A DNA stretch of 64,000 nucleotides from Pagrus major (Eukaryota > Chordata > Actinopteri > Spariformes > Sparidae): positions 18,855,306-18,919,305 of the forward strand of contig NC_133215.1 in NCBI RefSeq assembly GCF_040436345.1. The letters are read 5' to 3'. Both the position numbers and the translations under genes were made by a program. Numbering within the stretch: position 1 is the stretch's first letter; every line of letters starts with the position of its first letter. Below are positions 13,073-22,149 of the stretch, piece by piece. The notes beneath the pieces were generated by a model. That model worked only from the letters and a program-made list of their open reading frames with translations. It did no database searches and had not been told where the DNA came from.

Positions 13073-15232
13073 ATGGATATAGTGAAAGATGAAAAGATAA
13101 ATGTTCGTAACTCAGTTATTGTTACTGGGTTAACTCAAACTGAAGTAGATGAGGAGCTTGAGAGCCACCTGAAATGCTATGGCTCTATTAGCAGAGTACT
13201 AGTCATTGATGATCCAAAATCAGAGTATCATCTCTGCTCCATTGTGGAATTTGCAAATAGCTCTGCAATGCACACATTTAGACCTAGATTGCCAAAAGAG
13301 TATCAGAGCTCAGCTAATGCAAATGTTACCTTTAAGGTGCTCTCCTTAGATAGTGTTTACACTAGCACTGCTAGCAGCAGCGCCACCAAAGGGTATCTTG
13401 AGGAACTGCAAGCCATAGCTGATAAAAGTGGGAAGTCATTTGAAAGTGTACTTCAAGAGGAACTGATGAAGATGAGTGCAGGTAAAGTTGTGAACCTCCC
13501 CGCTGACACTGCACCAGTCGAAGACTCTCAGTTGAACACATCTGATGCAACTGTTCAGGAGATTGAAAATATTAAAGCGCTATCACAGGTCATGCAACAG
13601 CCCTCTCTCCTGCTTGGATCTGTCTCACCTGAGATAGTCAGGAACTTACCAGCTGTGTTCCCACCATCTCCTTCACCCAGTCGTGAGCAGCGTGGATTGA
13701 GAGGTGATGCCCGAGCAGCATCAACACCAGCTCTGCCAAGGCTCGAGGCTGCTGCTCCGAGTCCACAGGTAACGTCCTTACCTATCAGTGTGAATGATCA
13801 GTTGCAGCCTGCTGTGTTGACAGCCGCTCCATCGCCTAGCATGGCTGCTAACTTGAACACTCAACACCCAGCGTCCCAGTCCATCAAAGCCAGTGGTAAT
13901 GGTGACAGTGCTGCAGTGACACATTCAGTACTTACTATGAGTGATGTTAATCCTCCTGCTGTACAACGGGTCGTTGTTGAACATGTCATGCGGGCTAATG
14001 AAGCTATGTCTTCCATGCACTCTTCATTTCGCCTCAGACCTTTCTCTGGAAAGTTTCCTCGTCCAAACAGTGAACTTGACTTTGATACTTGGAGAGCAAA
14101 TGTTGATTTATTCTTGACAGATCCCTCCATGTCTGACCTGCACAGAACACGCAAGATCTTGGACAGCTTATTGCCTCCAGCTACTGATGTTATCAAGCAT
14201 GTCAGCCCTCAAGCTTTGCCATCAGTGTATCTTCAGCTACTTGATTCAGTCTATGGCTCTGTAGAGGATGGAGATGAGCTGTTGGCTAAGTTTATGGGGA
14301 CACTGCAGAACAACGACGAGAAGCCTTCTGATTACCTGAACCGCTTGCAAGTCGCTCTGAGTGCTGTGGTCAGACGAGGTGGTATCGCAGAGAGTGAACG
14401 AAACCGCTACCTCCTGAAGCAGTTCTGTCGAGGCTGCTGGAATGATGGCTTGATCGCTGATCTCCAGCTGGAGCGGAAAACAAATGCACCGCCCTCGTTT
14501 GCTGAACTGGTGCTCCTGATCAGAACAGAGGAAGACAGACAGGCAAGTAAACATAACCGCATGAAAAAACACCTTGGACTACACAAGCCAAGTCCTGCTG
14601 TCCCAAAGTTCAGAGCTGCATCACAACAGTTAGCTGCATACAGTTGTGCTCCACCTGAGGAAGAAGTAACAGATACTGACGTCTTAAAGAAACAGCTTAA
14701 CGAGATACAAGCCCAGGTTGCTGTCATGCAGACTGCAACTCAACGTAAAGCCAAAGTCAACTGTCCTGACACAACTGAAATCAGCACATTGAAAAGACAA
14801 ATTACTGACATTCAAGCACAAGTAGCAGATATGAGGAAAGCAACTCAGGAAGTTAAAAGCGACCACCAAGAAGCAACAGAGATTAAAGCATTGAAACATC
14901 AGCTTGCCTTTCTTCAAGCACAGGTGAGCCCACCCCAAGTACAGAGTCATCAGATACCATCGCCTGCATTCTCAAGAGACTTCTCCATGACAGCTCGACA
15001 CCAGTCGCTCAACAAAAGAGTGAGCGGACAGTCCAGTTCAGGGCCAACAGCAAACAATAGGCCCCGTCCATGGTACTGTTTCCGCTGCGGTGGAGACGCT
15101 CACCTGGCAGTCCACTGTGAGAGTGAACCCAATCCCCTCCTCGTCGAGGAAAAGAGACAGCTGCTTAGAGAGAGACAACGGCAATGGGATCAGCAAAATG
15201 GCAGCAATAGCATCCAGCAGTTAAACTACTAG
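13073..15232 (+). CDS. gag: Gag polyprotein, PNMA-like with RRM-like N terminus and CCHC knuckle
   Basis: A 719-residue structural protein of the retrotransposon. Residues about 13-100 look like the RRM-like N-terminal module of PNMA proteins (VIVTGLTQTEVDEELESHL, then VLVIDD and a VEFANSS strand). Residues about 150-310 are a Pro/Ser/Ala-rich linker. Residues about 318-500 (starting FRLRPFSGKFPRPNSELDFD) are the PNMA/Gypsy capsid region. Residues about 537-620 are a predicted coiled coil made of three copies of an L-K-x-Q-[LI]-x-x-[IL]-Q-A-Q-V unit spaced 34-35 residues apart. A CCHC zinc knuckle follows, C-x2-C-x4-H-x4-C at C669, C672, H677 and C682, for RNA binding. The ATG at 13073 is the first suitable start, 80 nt after the LTR. 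The frame ends at TAG (15230-15232), directly after the slippery heptamer. Known for the family: Gag forms the particle. RRM homology is inferred by eye. Confidence 0.93.
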   Translation: MDIVKDEKINVRNSVIVTGLTQTEVDEELESHLKCYGSISRVLVIDDPKSEYHLCSIVEFANSSAMHTFRPRLPKEYQSSANANVTFKVLSLDSVYTSTASSSATKGYLEELQAIADKSGKSFESVLQEELMKMSAGKVVNLPADTAPVEDSQLNTSDATVQEIENIKALSQVMQQPSLLLGSVSPEIVRNLPAVFPPSPSPSREQRGLRGDARAASTPALPRLEAAAPSPQVTSLPISVNDQLQPAVLTAAPSPSMAANLNTQHPASQSIKASGNGDSAAVTHSVLTMSDVNPPAVQRVVVEHVMRANEAMSSMHSSFRLRPFSGKFPRPNSELDFDTWRANVDLFLTDPSMSDLHRTRKILDSLLPPATDVIKHVSPQALPSVYLQLLDSVYGSVEDGDELLAKFMGTLQNNDEKPSDYLNRLQVALSAVVRRGGIAESERNRYLLKQFCRGCWNDGLIADLQLERKTNAPPSFAELVLLIRTEEDRQASKHNRMKKHLGLHKPSPAVPKFRAASQQLAAYSCAPPEEEVTDTDVLKKQLNEIQAQVAVMQTATQRKAKVNCPDTTEISTLKRQITDIQAQVADMRKATQEVKSDHQEATEIKALKHQLAFLQAQVSPPQVQSHQIPSPAFSRDFSMTARHQSLNKRVSGQSSSGPTANNRPRPWYCFRCGGDAHLAVHCESEPNPLLVEEKRQLLRERQRQWDQQNGSNSIQQLNY

Positions 15233-18200
15233 AAGCCCCTGTTGCAGGGCAAACAGGGACTAAAAGATCAGCCAAGCGCCCTAGAAAAACAAAGCAAGTG
15301 GCTAGCAAGTGTGGAAATGCTAACACCACCTCCACCATACTGCCGCCCAAGCTGGTTGGAACAAAATGCACTGCTCAAGTCACTATTGAAGGCCACAAAG
15401 TTAACTGCCTGCTAGATACGGGATCTCAGGTGACCACTATCCCGCTGTCCTTTTTCCAGACTCACCTGTCCCATCATTCCTTGAAATCCTTGGACGACCT
15501 TTTGGATGTAGAGCTGCAAGTAGAGGGAGCCAATGGAGAGGCCGTACCTTACCTCGGGTACGTAGAACTCAACCTGTTGTTTCCAGAGGAGTTTTTGGGA
15601 AAAGAGACTGAAGTCCCTACGTTAGTGTTGGTAGTCCCCGATGTGAGCAGTGTGCCCCAAATCCTCATTGGCACCAATTCATTAGACGTCCTCTATTCCA
15701 GCTATGTTGAAAGGCATGATTGTCGCCCTCAGTCATTCCTTCCTGGCTACAGAGTGGTTTTGAAAATCCTTGAAGTACGGAAAAAGCAGGCAAGTACTGG
15801 AGCTCTTGGGCTGATCAAGGCGCGGAGTAACACCCCCGAAATGGTGCCAGCGGGCAGCACAGTCGTTGTGGAGGGGCAGGTCCACATGAGTGGTGCTCAC
15901 CAGGACAAGTGGGCAGTTGTAGAGGCCGCATCTGTGTCGTCCCTTCCCGGCGGATTGCTGGTTGCTAGCTCCCTGTACACCTTACCTGTCAAGCGCCCTG
16001 GCTCGATGTCAATCCTGCTGAGGAATGAGACCCAACATGACGTCACCATCCCTACGAGGACAGTGTTAGCTGAAATTCACGCCGTTCAGCAGGTGATGGG
16101 AAAGGAGCCCTCTGTTGACTTGACCGCTCCTGAAACCAAAAAGATGGAGTTTGATTTTGGGGATTCCCCGTTACCACCGGAGTGGAAAGAGCGAGTCACA
16201 GGGCTGCTCAATAGCATGCCTGAGGTTTTCTCTCAGCACGACATGGACTTTGGTCATACCAACAAAGTAAAGCATCACATCAAGCTGAGTGACAACACTC
16301 CTTTCAAGCACCGACCCAGACCCATCCATCCACACGATGTAGATGCAGTTAAGAAACATCTTCAAGAGCTGCTAGATTCTGGTGTCATACGTGAGTCCGA
16401 GTCCCCCTTCGCATCTCCCATTGTTGTCGTGCGGAAGAAAAATGGCTCTGTGAGGTTGTGCATCGACTTCCGGAAACTCAACTCACAGACCATAAGAGAC
16501 GCATACGCTCTACCAAACTTAGAGGAAGTGTTCTCCCTCTTGACGGGCTCGAAATGGTTCTCTGTCCTCGATTTAAAATCGGGCTATTACCAAGTCGAAA
16601 TGGAAGAGGCTGATAAACAGAAGACTGCGTTTGTGTGCCCCCTGGGCTTCTGGGAATTTAATAGAATGCCCCAGGGGGTTACCAACGCGCCGAGTACGTT
16701 TCAGCGATTGATGGAGAGATGTGTAGGAGATCTCAACCGCAAGGAGGCGCTGGTCTTCATCGATGATCTCATCATCTTCTCGGATACCTTGGAGCAACAT
16801 GAGTCAAGATTACTACAGGTCCTCCACCGACTTAAAGAGTATGGTTTAAAATTGTCATCAGAAAAATGTATGTTTTTCCAAACCTCCGTTAAGTATCTTG
16901 GTCATATTGTCTCCCAGCACGGGGTTGAGACGGATCCACAGAAGATAGAAGCCTTAAAGACCTGGCCAGTACCTGAGAACCTCAAACAGCTGCGCTCTTT
17001 CCTGGGTTTTTCTGGGTACTATAGACGGTTTGTGAAGAACTACTCAAAGATCACCAAACCTCTAAATGACCTCACAGCAGGGTACCCACCTCTCAGGAAA
17101 CACAGTCAAGGAAGAGGAAAAACTCACCTGTACTTCCATCCGAAGGAATCCTTTGGGAAGAGGTGGACTCCAGAATGTCAGAGAGCGTTCGAGGAGATCA
17201 TTGACAAGCTCACCACCGCACCTGTCTTAGGATTTGCAGACCCCAAACTCCCATACGTCCTTCACACTGACGCGAGCACGACAGGGCTTGGTGCGGCTTT
17301 GTATCAAGAACAAGATGGACGGATGAGGGCTATCGCTTTCGCAAGCAGAGGTTTGACAAAGAGTGAGGCGAAATACCCTGCTCACAAATTGGAATTCCTC
17401 GCGCTAAAGTGGGCTGTCACTGCTAAGTTTAGTGATTACTTGTACGGTACCGACTTCACTGTCGTCACCGACAGTAATCCCTTAACTTACATCCTGACTT
17501 CCGCGAAGTTGGATGCCACGAGTTACAGGTGGTTGTCAGCTCTATCGACATTCAACTTCAAGCTCCAGTATAGAGCAGGAACTCAGAATCAGGATGCAGA
17601 CGGACTCTCTCGTCGACCACATGGGGAGCTCCTGGATGATGCTGTGTCGAGGAAAGAGCGTGAAAGGATCCAACAGTTCACTCTACATTACCTGAAGGAT
17701 CAGGAGAGTCCAGATGTTGTTCTCCCAGATGCAGTGAAGGCCATATGTGAGAGGCATGATGTTGAGTGGTCTCACAAAAACTCCACATGTCCATCAGTCG
17801 CACTGGTCGAGTCTCTCGCCGTCCATTCCGATGCTCTACCCAGTGGTTTCCAGCAGGAAGAGGATCATGGACTCCCTGTGATTGGTCATTGGACTGAAGA
17901 GGAAATGAGAGCAAAGCAACAGGCCGACCCTGATCTCAGAGTGGTCATTGAGCACAAGGAGTCTGGAGACATGCCCTCATCCACCTTGAGACAAGAGCTT
18001 CCAGAACTTGTTTTGTGGCTCCGAGAATGGAAGCGTCTAGAGTTGAGAGGTGGAGTGTTGTACAGAACGCGACAAGAACATGGACGAGTAACACACCAGC
18101 TCGTTCTACCAACTGAACTCAGAGCCACAGCACTGAGAGGCCTACATGATGATCTAGGCCATCTAGGCATAGAGCGGACCCTTGACCTCGTGAGGTCACG

Positions 18201-20148
18201 ATTCTATTGGCCTAGAATGTCCGCATATGTAGAGCAGAAGATCAAGAGGTGTGAACGTTGTGTGCGCCGGAAGACTCCGAACGAAAGAGCAGCTCCTTTG
18301 TGTAACATCAAGGCCAGCAGGCCCTTGGAGCTGGTCTGCATGGATTTTCTATCGGTGGAGCCTGATCGGAGCAACACAAAAGACATACTGGTACTGACAG
18401 ACCATTTCACTAAGTACGCAGTCGCGATACCAACTCGAAACCAGAAAGCGCAGACTGTGGCTAAGTGCTTATGGGAAAACTTCCTGGTGCATTATGGATT
18501 TCCGGAAAAGCTTCTGAGTGACCAGGGTCCAGATTTTGAATCTCGCACCATCAAAGAACTGTGCTCCATCGCTGGCATTCAAAAGGTCAGGACTACCCCT
18601 TATCACCCCAGGGGGAATCCAGTGGAGAGATTCAATAGGACCCTCCTCCAGATGTTGGGCACTCTCGAAAACAAGGACAAGTCTTGCTGGCGAGAATTTG
18701 TCAAGCCTCTAGTGCACGCCTATAACTGCACGCGAAATGACGTGACCGGATTCAGTCCCTACGAACTAATGTTCGGCAGGCAACCCCGGCTCCCAGTTGA
18801 TTTGGCGTTCGGTCTCCCTTCCAGCTGTGAACCCAAGTCACATTCCCAGTATGTGCATGACTTAAAGGGCCGCCTAGAGGAAAGCTACCGAGTTGCCACG
18901 GAAAATGCCTCAAAGACAGCTGAGCGCAACAAGCAACGGTTTGACAAGAGAGTCGTCGAGTCCACTCTTGAGACAGGAGATCGCGTCCTTGTGAGGAATG
19001 TTCGGATAAGAGGGAAACACAAGTTGGCCGATAAATGGGAACTAGACGTTCACGTTGTGGTCAGACGTGCTGGTGACCTACCTGTGTACTCTGTCAAGCC
19101 AGAGGGAAAAGATGGACCACTTCGCACCCTACACCGTGACCTCTTACTGCCATGTGGGTTCTTACCTGTGGCTGAGCCCGAGCAACCTCCGAAGCAGACT
19201 ATCAGCAAACCTAGAACAAGGAGACAGTTGAGAATAGAAGCCGCAGCCGAGTCTGAGGTGGCAGATGACAACTCAGAGTCAGAAGACAGTGACTACTACT
19301 ACTACTTACCTGGAGAGACATTGAACTCTGATTTCATTGAAACAAGACTTTTGACCCGGCCAGAGACAGTACCTGCTAGGGAGAGACATCTTGGACAGAC
19401 AAAACAACCCACCTCGTCTTCAGCTGGTTGGCTTTCTGCTCCTGTTGACCTGGAAGAAAAGACAGAGACATTTATCATGGAAAAACAAGACAGAGAAAAG
19501 AGATGTGCACCTGAAAGAGGGACAGTACAGTGGATGCCTGTGGAGATCATTCCATCCGAGTCAGAGAAACCTCCAGCTTTCGCGGATGACATCTCAAATG
19601 AGCCAAGCTGTTCTGGATGGAAAGGAACCTCAGCAGTTGTTGATCGGGAGGCTGAGGTCACCTCAAGGCACAGAGAAACTGATTCCCCCAAAGTGAGAAG
19701 AGCTCTGTTTGGAAACTCTCAGGACGCCCCCTTTGACATTTCAAGACAGGAGGATGAAAGCCTTCCTGTTTTCTCAGACCTGTCATTCAGTGACAGCAGC
19801 AAGGATGAAGGATGCTCTGTCAATAAACCTTGTGAGGATGTGTCAGTGGACAGGACCCAAGAGGGAACCGCAGCTGGGATATCTGGAAGAGGAACCTCTC
19901 CAGTCATCGTGGGAGAGAGTGAGGGTGACAGTGTTCCCAGACGTTCCCAGAGGCGCAGAGAACAACCTGAACGACTACAGTATGGTCAACTGGGGAACCC
20001 CCTGCTGTCTATAGTCCAGTCACTCTTCCAAGGCCTCAACCTTGCTTTTGCCGATGCACTCCAGAACCCTGGCTATGCAGACATCCTCCAAGTAACCCCA
20101 AGGCCAGTTCATAGTCATGTGGGTGTAATGGGACATACACACCTTTAG
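15211..20148 (+). CDS. pol: Pol polyprotein (PR-RT-RNase H-IN), -1 frame to gag, with long acidic C-terminal tail
   Basis: The frame opens after TAG at 15208-15210, overlaps gag by 22 nt, and has no ATG near its beginning (its first usual start-like codon is GTG at 15298), so it is probably expressed as Gag-Pol by frameshifting. Counting from 15298: aspartic protease with LLDTGSQ (D40); reverse transcriptase with LCIDF (D390) and the FIDD catalytic motif (D489, D490); RNase H with LHTDAS (D658); integrase zinc finger H950, H955, C985, C988; integrase core D1016, D1075, E1110 (34 residues between the last two, one fewer than the usual 35); a GPY/F-like C-terminal module near 1255-1280. Residues about 1285-1616 are a Ser/Glu/Asp-rich tail with no enzyme motif or membrane segment, containing a tyrosine run and ending in an amphipathic stretch (NPLLSIVQSLFQGL). 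All catalytic residues are present. The stop TAG at 20146-20148 overlaps the polypurine tract. Confidence 0.96.
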   Translation, partial: HPAVKLLEAPVAGQTGTKRSAKRPRKTKQVASKCGNANTTSTILPPKLVGTKCTAQVTIEGHKVNCLLDTGSQVTTIPLSFFQTHLSHHSLKSLDDLLDVELQVEGANGEAVPYLGYVELNLLFPEEFLGKETEVPTLVLVVPDVSSVPQILIGTNSLDVLYSSYVERHDCRPQSFLPGYRVVLKILEVRKKQASTGALGLIKARSNTPEMVPAGSTVVVEGQVHMSGAHQDKWAVVEAASVSSLPGGLLVASSLYTLPVKRPGSMSILLRNETQHDVTIPTRTVLAEIHAVQQVMGKEPSVDLTAPETKKMEFDFGDSPLPPEWKERVTGLLNSMPEVFSQHDMDFGHTNKVKHHIKLSDNTPFKHRPRPIHPHDVDAVKKHLQELLDSGVIRESESPFASPIVVVRKKNGSVRLCIDFRKLNSQTIRDAYALPNLEEVFSLLTGSKWFSVLDLKSGYYQVEMEEADKQKTAFVCPLGFWEFNRMPQGVTNAPSTFQRLMERCVGDLNRKEALVFIDDLIIFSDTLEQHESRLLQVLHRLKEYGLKLSSEKCMFFQTSVKYLGHIVSQHGVETDPQKIEALKTWPVPENLKQLRSFLGFSGYYRRFVKNYSKITKPLNDLTAGYPPLRKHSQGRGKTHLYFHPKESFGKRWTPECQRAFEEIIDKLTTAPVLGFADPKLPYVLHTDASTTGLGAALYQEQDGRMRAIAFASRGLTKSEAKYPAHKLEFLALKWAVTAKFSDYLYGTDFTVVTDSNPLTYILTSAKLDATSYRWLSALSTFNFKLQYRAGTQNQDADGLSRRPHGELLDDAVSRKERERIQQFTLHYLKDQESPDVVLPDAVKAICERHDVEWSHKNSTCPSVALVESLAVHSDALPSGFQQEEDHGLPVIGHWTEEEMRAKQQADPDLRVVIEHKESGDMPSSTLRQELPELVLWLREWKRLELRGGVLYRTRQEHGRVTHQLVLPTELRATALRGLHDDLGHLGIERTLDLVRSRFYWPRMSAYVEQKIKRCERCVRRKTPNERAAPLCNIKASRPLELVCMDFLSVEPDRSNTKDILVLTDHFTKYAVAIPTRNQKAQTVAKCLWENFLVHYGFPEKLLSDQGPDFESRTIKELCSIAGIQKVRTTPYHPRGNPVERFNRTLLQMLGTLENKDKSCWREFVKPLVHAYNCTRNDVTGFSPYELMFGRQPRLPVDLAFGLPSSCEPKSHSQYVHDLKGRLEESYRVATENASKTAERNKQRFDKRVVESTLETGDRVLVRNVRIRGKHKLADKWELDVHVVVRRAGDLPVYSVKPEGKDGPLRTLHRDLLLPCGFLPVAEPEQPPKQTISKPRTRRQLRIEAAAESEVADDNSESEDSDYYYYLPGETLNSDFIETRLLTRPETVPARERHLGQTKQPTSSSAGWLSAPVDLEEKTETFIMEKQDREKRCAPERGTVQWMPVEIIPSESEKPPAFADDISNEPSCSGWKGTSAVVDREAEVTSRHRETDSPKVRRALFGNSQDAPFDISRQEDESLPVFSDLSFSDSSKDEGCSVNKPCEDVSVDRTQEGTAAGISGRGTSPVIVGESEGDSVPRRSQRRREQPERLQYGQLGNPLLSIVQSLFQGLNLAFADALQNPGYADILQVTPRPVHSHVGVMGHTHL
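15220..15282 (+). promoter_or_regulatory. Probable -1 ribosomal frameshift signal (slippery heptamer plus pseudoknot)
   Basis: In the gag frame the sequence reads G TTA AAC at 15220-15226, then TAC TAG. A -1 slip at this heptamer moves ribosomes into the pol frame exactly where gag ends. After a 10-nt spacer, CCCTGTT (15237-15243) can pair with AACAGGG (15252-15258) as a 7-bp stem. AGGGC in its loop (15246-15250) can pair with GCCCT (15278-15282), giving an H-type pseudoknot. A shorter competing hairpin CCCTG/CAGGG (15237-15241 with 15245-15249) is also possible. G UUA AAC is an established slippery heptamer in nidoviruses (arteriviruses). The fold was drawn by hand and is not energy-tested. 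Confidence 0.8.
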
Positions 20149-20158
20149 AAGGGGAGGG
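20147..20158 (+). other. Polypurine tract
   Basis: AGAAGGGGAGGG is an uninterrupted purine run directly abutting the TG of the 3' LTR, the position where plus-strand DNA synthesis is primed. The last two bases of the pol stop codon belong to it. Confidence 0.9.
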
Positions 20159-21819
20159 TGTAACCCAGGTTACTAGGCCCTTATCCTAATCCAGCTATCA
20201 GTTAATTGATTAGATCAATAAATTAATAAACGATAAATAAATGTGACAGGTAAATAAATAAATAGAGTTTGATTTAAAATAATCTTACATAAAATGAATA
20301 AATAGGATTTATGATTAAAATCATAAATATGTCAATAAATAGATTAAAAAGGTTAAGATACACACGTTTATTTACGTCTGTCTTAAAAAGAGTGTTTTGT
20401 TTATTTCAAGTGTGGCGAATGTGCCTTTCTGGAAGTGTAAAAGATTCGGGTGACATGAGGAGTTCACGTGATGTGAAGTAGAGCAGCCAATCAGACGCCG
20501 TCAGGGTGTACGTGCAGGCGTGTTGTTTTTTTTCTCTCTCTCTCGGCCGGACCGTCGTCGAGGTGGCTGCATGCTAAGCTTCGGCTGCAGATATTACCGT
20601 TTGTGGAAAAAAACCAGATATTCCAAAAGTCTGAGTTAACTTTTTATCGTCGGCGCAGAGAGCGAAGCCTTTTCTTTTGCCGTGGGTGAAAGCAGACCGT
20701 GTGTTTTGTGACGGAGACGGAGGAGAACGTGAGTGTTTATTAGCAGCTACGGCGCTAGCTCCGACCATTAGCCACATGTACTTCGCTAAATTATATTTTT
20801 GAGGTTACACATTACTGAACTCCCATGTCCCTGTCTCTTAAAAAAGCGGAACCTGGACAGACGAGCCGTGTATTCTTCCTTGTGCCCGGAGTGTGTGTGT
20901 TTATGTGAAGTTTGAGCCTCTGGTGAGTAGCCTCAACTTAATTGATAAAAGTCCGGTGAACGGAGCTGAAATGTGCATCTGCTAATGTTAATATGGATTA
21001 GTGAGGCATTAAATTCATGTGTATAGTGTTTAAAAAAAAATGTTTTATATATCTGTGTTGTGTACATTACCCCCCGCTCGGTGTATTTTCTCTGAGAGCG
21101 AGCGGCGGTAGAGAAAAAAAAGAGGAAAAGAAAGGAGATGAACGTAAAGAAATATTCCGCCATTTTGGCTCATGTTGATGTTTATATTGTGTTCAGTTCA
21201 TTTAAAAGCACAGTAAAAGTGGTTAAAACAATTATTAAGAAACAATGTTATAATATACATGTATAAATATGTGTTTATATGCATTTATTTACATTTAGAG
21301 TATATTTTATTTACATGAATATATAGTAACCCTTTCTTTTGGCCTTTATAGGCCGGGTCTTTTTGTCTTATGTATGGATTCCTGGGTTTGAGATCTACAC
21401 AAAGACTACTTCTTCTGCTGAGGATTTCCTCCTGTTCTGTAAGGTAGAAGGGACCTCAGTGGTCGTGGCGAGCTACTCAAAACAGAGACTGTGATTTATT
21501 CAGAGACTGAATTTATTGGAAACTGTGGTCGATATCTCATGTGTGTGTTGACACTGTAAACATTTTATTTTTATTTTTACTTTTCTATTCATTTTTTATT
21601 TATTTTATTTCTTTATTCAAAACAATATAACACACTTAAAACTTACCTGTTGGTTGTGTCAATTATTTACTCTGTCACTCAATGCATATTGCCAATACCC
21701 CTTTCTCCTAGAGCGATCTAGACTTCTGATTTACTAGTCCACGAGGTAATTAATGCACTGATAAAATATCTGTATCTCCTAGTTTTTAAAATCAACAATT
21801 AGAGCTAAGGCAGGTTACA
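20159..21819 (+). repeat. 3' LTR
   Basis: A direct repeat of 11332-12992, also 1661 bp, with TGTAACC...GGTTACA ends. Comparison by eye across the whole LTR showed no substitution or indel. It contains the same CpG-rich block and donor-like sites, so it could act as a promoter for rightward transcription into the flank. Confidence 0.96.
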
Positions 21820-21974
21820 CTAACCTTTTCAATTACTTTAAACTATCAGGTAAATATCAAAATATCAGTCCAAAAAAACTCTGGTTTCCCTTTTGGCAAA
21901 AACAAAAATACTAACTATTATGTTTTGAGAGTGTTCAGATGTAGTTGCAAAAACACAGATCTGATGCAGAAACA

Positions 21975-22148
21975 CAGTGGGTGGTGCCTGCTCTGACCTG
22001 TTACTGCTGACCTATCAGAGTAGACTGGGCTTTTTGGGAGGGGGACCTTAAAGAAACAGGTACAAAAGCCGAGCATTTAGTCAGAGGTTGAATAGATGTG
22101 CTGCAGCAATGGACATTGTTAGAAAAATCATATGTTTTTTTTAACCTT
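21975..22148 (-). repeat. Truncated copy of a MITE family (reverse orientation)
   Basis: It contains a GGGGGACCTTAAAGAAACAGG segment followed by GAAAAATCATATGTTTTTTTTAACCTTGA. In reverse complement this resembles the body of the element at 53427-53681 (mobile short repeat with AGGTCCCATA ends). It stops abruptly where the next repeat begins at about 22150, which suggests nested insertion. Confidence 0.55.
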
Positions 22149-22149
22149 G

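Larger units (their letters stand above)
11332..21819 (+). mobile_element. Complete Ty3/Gypsy LTR retrotransposon (PNMA-type gag)
   Basis: A 10488-bp element with two 1661-bp direct LTRs, a candidate primer binding site, gag, pol and a polypurine tract, in that order. The domain order protease-RT-RNase H-integrase is that of Ty3/Gypsy. There is no separate envelope frame and no chromodomain. Gag and pol have no stop or frameshift except the natural gag stop, where a -1 frameshift signal is visible. The two LTRs keep a constant 8827-bp offset, and I saw no base difference in the segments compared across their length, so the insertion is recent. The external flanks (TGCTGG on the left, CTAACC on the right) do not form a target-site duplication. 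Gypsy elements with this Gag type are regarded as the source of vertebrate PNMA genes; placement near that lineage is my inference from the Gag domains. Confidence 0.96.

Noticed and set aside
13861-14950. Several minus-strand frames antisense to gag
   Set aside because: They are shadows of the codon structure of gag and have no known motif.
19302-19691. A 129-codon minus-strand frame antisense to the pol tail
   Set aside because: A shadow frame of the Ser/Glu-rich tail; no independent support.
20149-20158. A possible envelope gene between pol and the 3' LTR
   Set aside because: Only the polypurine tract separates pol from the LTR, and the pol tail has no signal peptide or membrane anchor.
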